Shown here piece by piece: positions 60,853 to 64,000 of a stretch of DNA of 64,000 nucleotides. Both the position numbers and the translations under genes were made by a program. This DNA comes from Mucilaginibacter sp. L294 (GTDB lineage Bacteria; Bacteroidota; Bacteroidia; Sphingobacteriales; Sphingobacteriaceae). The notes beneath the pieces were generated by a model that was not told the DNA's origin, searched no databases, and saw only the letters and a list, made by a program, of their open reading frames with translations. Within the stretch, counting starts at the first letter, position 1. The number at the start of each line of letters is the position of its first letter. The stretch is taken from positions 1 to 64,000 of the forward strand of contig NZ_LGEK01000001.1 in the NCBI RefSeq assembly GCF_001636615.1, written 5' to 3'.

Positions 60853-63800
60853 ATGAAAAAGTTTTACCTGATCATCTTAACACTTTTCTTCGCGGCAGCA
60901 GCCAACGCGCAGATCACAACATCCGTAGTAAGCGGTAAGGTTGTAGATCAAAAAGGCGTTACTATGCCGGGAGTAACCGTATCTGTTGTAAACACAAGTA
61001 CAGGTACCCGTTACGGCTCGCAAACCAACGCCGATGGTCGTTACACCATCCCCAATGTTAACCCGGGAGGCCCTTATACTATAAGCGCTACTTTTGTAGG
61101 TTACAAAAAAGACGAACATACCGATATCAACCTTTCATTGGGTAGTACAACATTCAACATTGTATTGACCGATGAAACCACAAGCCTTAAAGAGGTAAGG
61201 ATAACAGCAACAGGCGGTGCTTCAAAAACAGGTGCCAGCACCCGTATAAGCCAAAGCCAGATCCGCAACATGCCAACCATTAACCGCAGCCTGCAGGATC
61301 TTACCCGTACTACGCCACAAAGCAATAACAACTCGTTCCAGGGTACTAACTACCGTTACAACAACGTAACGCTTGATGGTGCTATTAATAACGATGCGAT
61401 AGGCTTTAGCCCATCATTAGGCGGCCAGAACAATGCATCAGGCCAGGTGGGTAGTAGCACTCGTACCAGTCCAATATCGTTAGATGCGATACAGGATATA
61501 CAAGTATTGGTTGCCCCTTATGATATTAAAATTGGTAACGTGCTTGGTGGTAGTATCAACGCGGTTACCCGCAGCGGTACTAACGATGTTACAGGCGCTA
61601 TATATGGATATGGCCGCGGCGCATTTTTAGTAGGGCCAAACAATGCGGCTTTAGCAGCCGGTGGTGATGGCTCTAAACTGCCAAACACCTTTCATGATTA
61701 CCAAACGGGCATCCGCTTAGGTTTACCTATTGTAAAAAACAAACTGTTCTTCTTCACTAACGAAGAGATTGCCCGCCGCCAGGACCCGGTTATCCGTGGT
61801 GCAGGCACAGCAGGCTCTACACAAATTTTATCATTGCAGGATGCTCAGGCCATTTCCAAGAAATTCTCTGATGCTGGTTTTGACGCGGGTACTTATGATA
61901 ATACCACCATCTTCTCAAATTCAAACAAGTTTTTTAACCGTTTGGACTGGAATATCAACGATAATAACCAGCTAACCATCCGCAACAATACCATTAGCTC
62001 TACAGCTACCAACCTGGAGCGCGATCAGCAAAACTTTCGTTTTGGCGGTATCGATTATACCTCACATAACAACTCAACATCAACCGTTGCCGAGTTAAAA
62101 TCGAGGTTATCTAATACGGTGAACAATAGTTTGGTGCTGGGTTACTCAAACGTGCATGATTACCGCGACCCGAACTCAAACCCTGCTTTACCGCAGATAG
62201 AGATAACAGGTAAAGCCCCGGGTTCGACCATATTTGTTGGTACCGATCGCGAGGCCGCTATTTTTGATATGCATCAAAAAACAGCCGAGTTTACCGATAA
62301 CCTTACGTGGACAAAAGGCAAACACACCTTTACTTTTGGTACACACAACGAGTTTTATGATATTACATACAACTTTGTTAACGCCTGGAACGGCCGCGAC
62401 GCCTTTAAAAGTGTTGCCGACTTCTTAGCTGACGCCCCTTCACGTATCCGTGCTAACTATAACTATACAAATGATACCCGCGATTATATTTTAGCTCATC
62501 CATCGGCACAATTTAATGTTAACTTGCTTAGTTTATATGGCCAGGACGAGATCCAGCTATCAGATAAATTTAAATTAACTGTAGCGTTACGGGCAGATTA
62601 CGCCGGTGTGCCAAACAAGCAACCATTAAGCGATAAAACAACAAACGCACCAGTTGATGCAAACTACGGCAATACCTTTACATACACCAAGCCAAAGGAT
62701 ATTAAACAGAACTATTTAAACAACGTGGAGTTTAACCCGCGCGTATCATTCAACTATGATATAAACGGCGACCAAAGCGCTATTTTACGTGGTGGTAGCG
62801 GCTTATTTACCGGTCGTGTTCCGTTTGCATGGTTTGGTTACGCATTCTACAACAACGGCCAAACTTATGGCGCTTATGATGGCAACCCACCAGCAGCAGG
62901 TCCAAGCGTTGTAAAAGCACCAGCAAATGGTGGCGCCGGTGCTGCACAAGATAGAGGCCAAAACATTACTAACGCCGCCGGTGCTACCCAGGTTGACTTA
63001 ATTGACAACCACTTTAAAATGCCACAGGTATGGAGAAGCAGCTTAGCGCTTGATTATACAACTGCCGATCAGTGGAAATTTACTGTTGAAGGTATTTATA
63101 CCAAAGTTATCCATGATTTGAAATTCCAGCAGATAAATACGCTTGATCAGGTAACTTACTACCCTTACGATACCCAACATCAACAGCCTATATTTAATAA
63201 TGGGGCAGATGTTAACAAAGGGAAAATAAATCCGTTATACACTAACGCTTACCTGTTATCAAACACCAGCGAGGGCTACCGTTACAGTGCTACCGCGCAG
63301 ATTGGTAAAAACACACAGTTTAGCCCTGTAAGTTCATTAAACTTTACGGTTGCTTATACTTATGGTCATTCAAAAGATGTTACCAATGGTATCCGTAATT
63401 CAATGGAATCAAACTGGCAGTTAAACCAGGCATTGAACCCAAATAACCCGGGCTTGGCTAATTCAAACTTTGATATCCGTAACCGCATCGTGTCAACCCT
63501 TAATTTCAAACACGATTGGGATGCTTCTCAAAACTATACCGCAAACTTTAGCTTCTTCTTCAGCGCACAATCAGGTAACCCATACACTTATGGCTTCTAC
63601 CCAAGCGCTATCGACGGAACAGGCCAGCAGGTTAGCTTAGCTTACATTCCTAAACAAGGCGAAACCGTTAACTTCTTCTCTGACATCCCGGCTACGCCTA
63701 CCGCTCCTGCACAAATAGCAGCACAGCAGGCAGCAGCTTTTGATGCCTTCATAGATAAGAGCAAATACTTATCGTCTCGTCGTGGCGATTTTACAGCGCG

Positions 63801-64000
63801 TAACGCTGCCTTTACACCATGGAACAACCAACTTGATTTCCGCTTCGCGCAGGACTTTAAATTTGGGAACGGTAAACACAAACAAGTAATAACATTCACT
63901 TACGATATTGTTAACCTTACTAACCTGTTGAACAAAAAATGGGGCCAGTATTACTTCTCGGCCAACACGTTTAACTCAACAGCTAATATTGGCTTAACAC
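60853..64000 (+). CDS. TonB-dependent receptor with CarboxypepD-like N-terminal domain (partial)
   Basis: The ORF runs open through the window edge: 1049 codons from ATG at 60853 with no stop. Signal peptide (1-20, ending AAAANAQ); a carboxypeptidase-regulatory-like beta-domain ('VSGKVVDQKGVTMPGVTVSVV', 'NADGRYTIPNVNPGGPY', about 25-95); then a plug ('LKEVRITATGG', 'YRYNNVTLDGAINNDAIGF', 'PISLDAIQDIQVLVAPYDIKIG' around residues 108-250) and the barrel. It resembles the OmpA-related/Oar-like TBDR group, not SusC. The last residues seen (NSTANIGLT) suggest the gene ends soon after 64000. Confidence 0.93.
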   Translation, partial: MKKFYLIILTLFFAAAANAQITTSVVSGKVVDQKGVTMPGVTVSVVNTSTGTRYGSQTNADGRYTIPNVNPGGPYTISATFVGYKKDEHTDINLSLGSTTFNIVLTDETTSLKEVRITATGGASKTGASTRISQSQIRNMPTINRSLQDLTRTTPQSNNNSFQGTNYRYNNVTLDGAINNDAIGFSPSLGGQNNASGQVGSSTRTSPISLDAIQDIQVLVAPYDIKIGNVLGGSINAVTRSGTNDVTGAIYGYGRGAFLVGPNNAALAAGGDGSKLPNTFHDYQTGIRLGLPIVKNKLFFFTNEEIARRQDPVIRGAGTAGSTQILSLQDAQAISKKFSDAGFDAGTYDNTTIFSNSNKFFNRLDWNINDNNQLTIRNNTISSTATNLERDQQNFRFGGIDYTSHNNSTSTVAELKSRLSNTVNNSLVLGYSNVHDYRDPNSNPALPQIEITGKAPGSTIFVGTDREAAIFDMHQKTAEFTDNLTWTKGKHTFTFGTHNEFYDITYNFVNAWNGRDAFKSVADFLADAPSRIRANYNYTNDTRDYILAHPSAQFNVNLLSLYGQDEIQLSDKFKLTVALRADYAGVPNKQPLSDKTTNAPVDANYGNTFTYTKPKDIKQNYLNNVEFNPRVSFNYDINGDQSAILRGGSGLFTGRVPFAWFGYAFYNNGQTYGAYDGNPPAAGPSVVKAPANGGAGAAQDRGQNITNAAGATQVDLIDNHFKMPQVWRSSLALDYTTADQWKFTVEGIYTKVIHDLKFQQINTLDQVTYYPYDTQHQQPIFNNGADVNKGKINPLYTNAYLLSNTSEGYRYSATAQIGKNTQFSPVSSLNFTVAYTYGHSKDVTNGIRNSMESNWQLNQALNPNNPGLANSNFDIRNRIVSTLNFKHDWDASQNYTANFSFFFSAQSGNPYTYGFYPSAIDGTGQQVSLAYIPKQGETVNFFSDIPATPTAPAQIAAQQAAAFDAFIDKSKYLSSRRGDFTARNAAFTPWNNQLDFRFAQDFKFGNGKHKQVITFTYDIVNLTNLLNKKWGQYYFSANTFNSTANIGLT

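Overview
The window looks like the chromosome of a member of the Bacteroidota, most likely a Sphingobacteriaceae (Mucilaginibacter or Pedobacter type). The signs are a SusC/SusD pair, GldF/GldG, Bacteroidota-only families (DUF6377, DUF6702, VCBS plus ASPIC/UnbV lipoproteins), recurrent -7 boxes of the form TAnnTTTG, few Shine-Dalgarno sequences, and moderate-GC genes separated by AT-rich spacers. There is no rRNA, CRISPR array, transposase or prophage. One tRNA is present, tRNA-Arg(CCG). All names come from reading the sequence; no database search was run.

Layout. 1-8.8 kb: a small beta-barrel protein, a fused GldF-GldG gliding/ABC protein, dnaN, two DUF4397 lipoproteins, a DedA protein, and a minus-strand group (methyltransferase, zinc-dependent phospholipase C-like protein, small secreted protein). 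8.9-12.2 kb: a repeat-rich stretch around rpsT and radC with several kinds of palindromic elements. 12.2-21 kb: housekeeping genes (pheT, a coiled-coil gene, zapA, a probable 6S RNA, rny, an Mpo1-like gene, a bifunctional aminolipid acyltransferase, a helix-hairpin-helix protein, apt). 21.4-48.7 kb: a carbohydrate region with GH31, a DUF6377 regulator, SusC, SusD, two giant VCBS lipoproteins, a vanadium-type haloperoxidase, a GH65 probable kojibiose hydrolase, an M28 peptidase, a beta-propeller, a GH37 trehalase, a PAP2/sphingomyelin-synthase-like protein, a cupredoxin and a TIM-barrel sugar isomerase/epimerase. 48.8-54.3 kb: three tandem phage-tail-collar genes, a Crp-type regulator with an AhpD-like protein, and GH127. 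54.5-56.9 kb: an unusual four-gene cluster (possible 48-residue ORF, a degenerate membrane-anchored glutamate-synthase-like protein, a Rnk/GreA-like protein and a membrane protein). 56.9-64 kb: tRNA-Arg, a DUF6702-HupE-M1 peptidase group and a TonB-dependent receptor cut by the window edge.

How the genes work together. GH31, GH65 and GH37 all act on alpha-glucosides. With SusC/SusD they suggest a locus for uptake and periplasmic breakdown of an alpha-glucan or of trehalose/kojibiose-type sugars, probably under DUF6377 control. The SusC-SusD-VCBS-VCBS-haloperoxidase order may be a separate functional unit placed inside it.

Most notable for follow-up: the 54.5-56.9 kb cluster, the SusCD-VCBS-haloperoxidase unit, the cluster of TTTGTCCGTCCG palindromes upstream of pheT, a MITE-like element bounded by 14-bp direct repeats near radC, and a repeat that has been captured as the C-terminus of a Crp-family gene.
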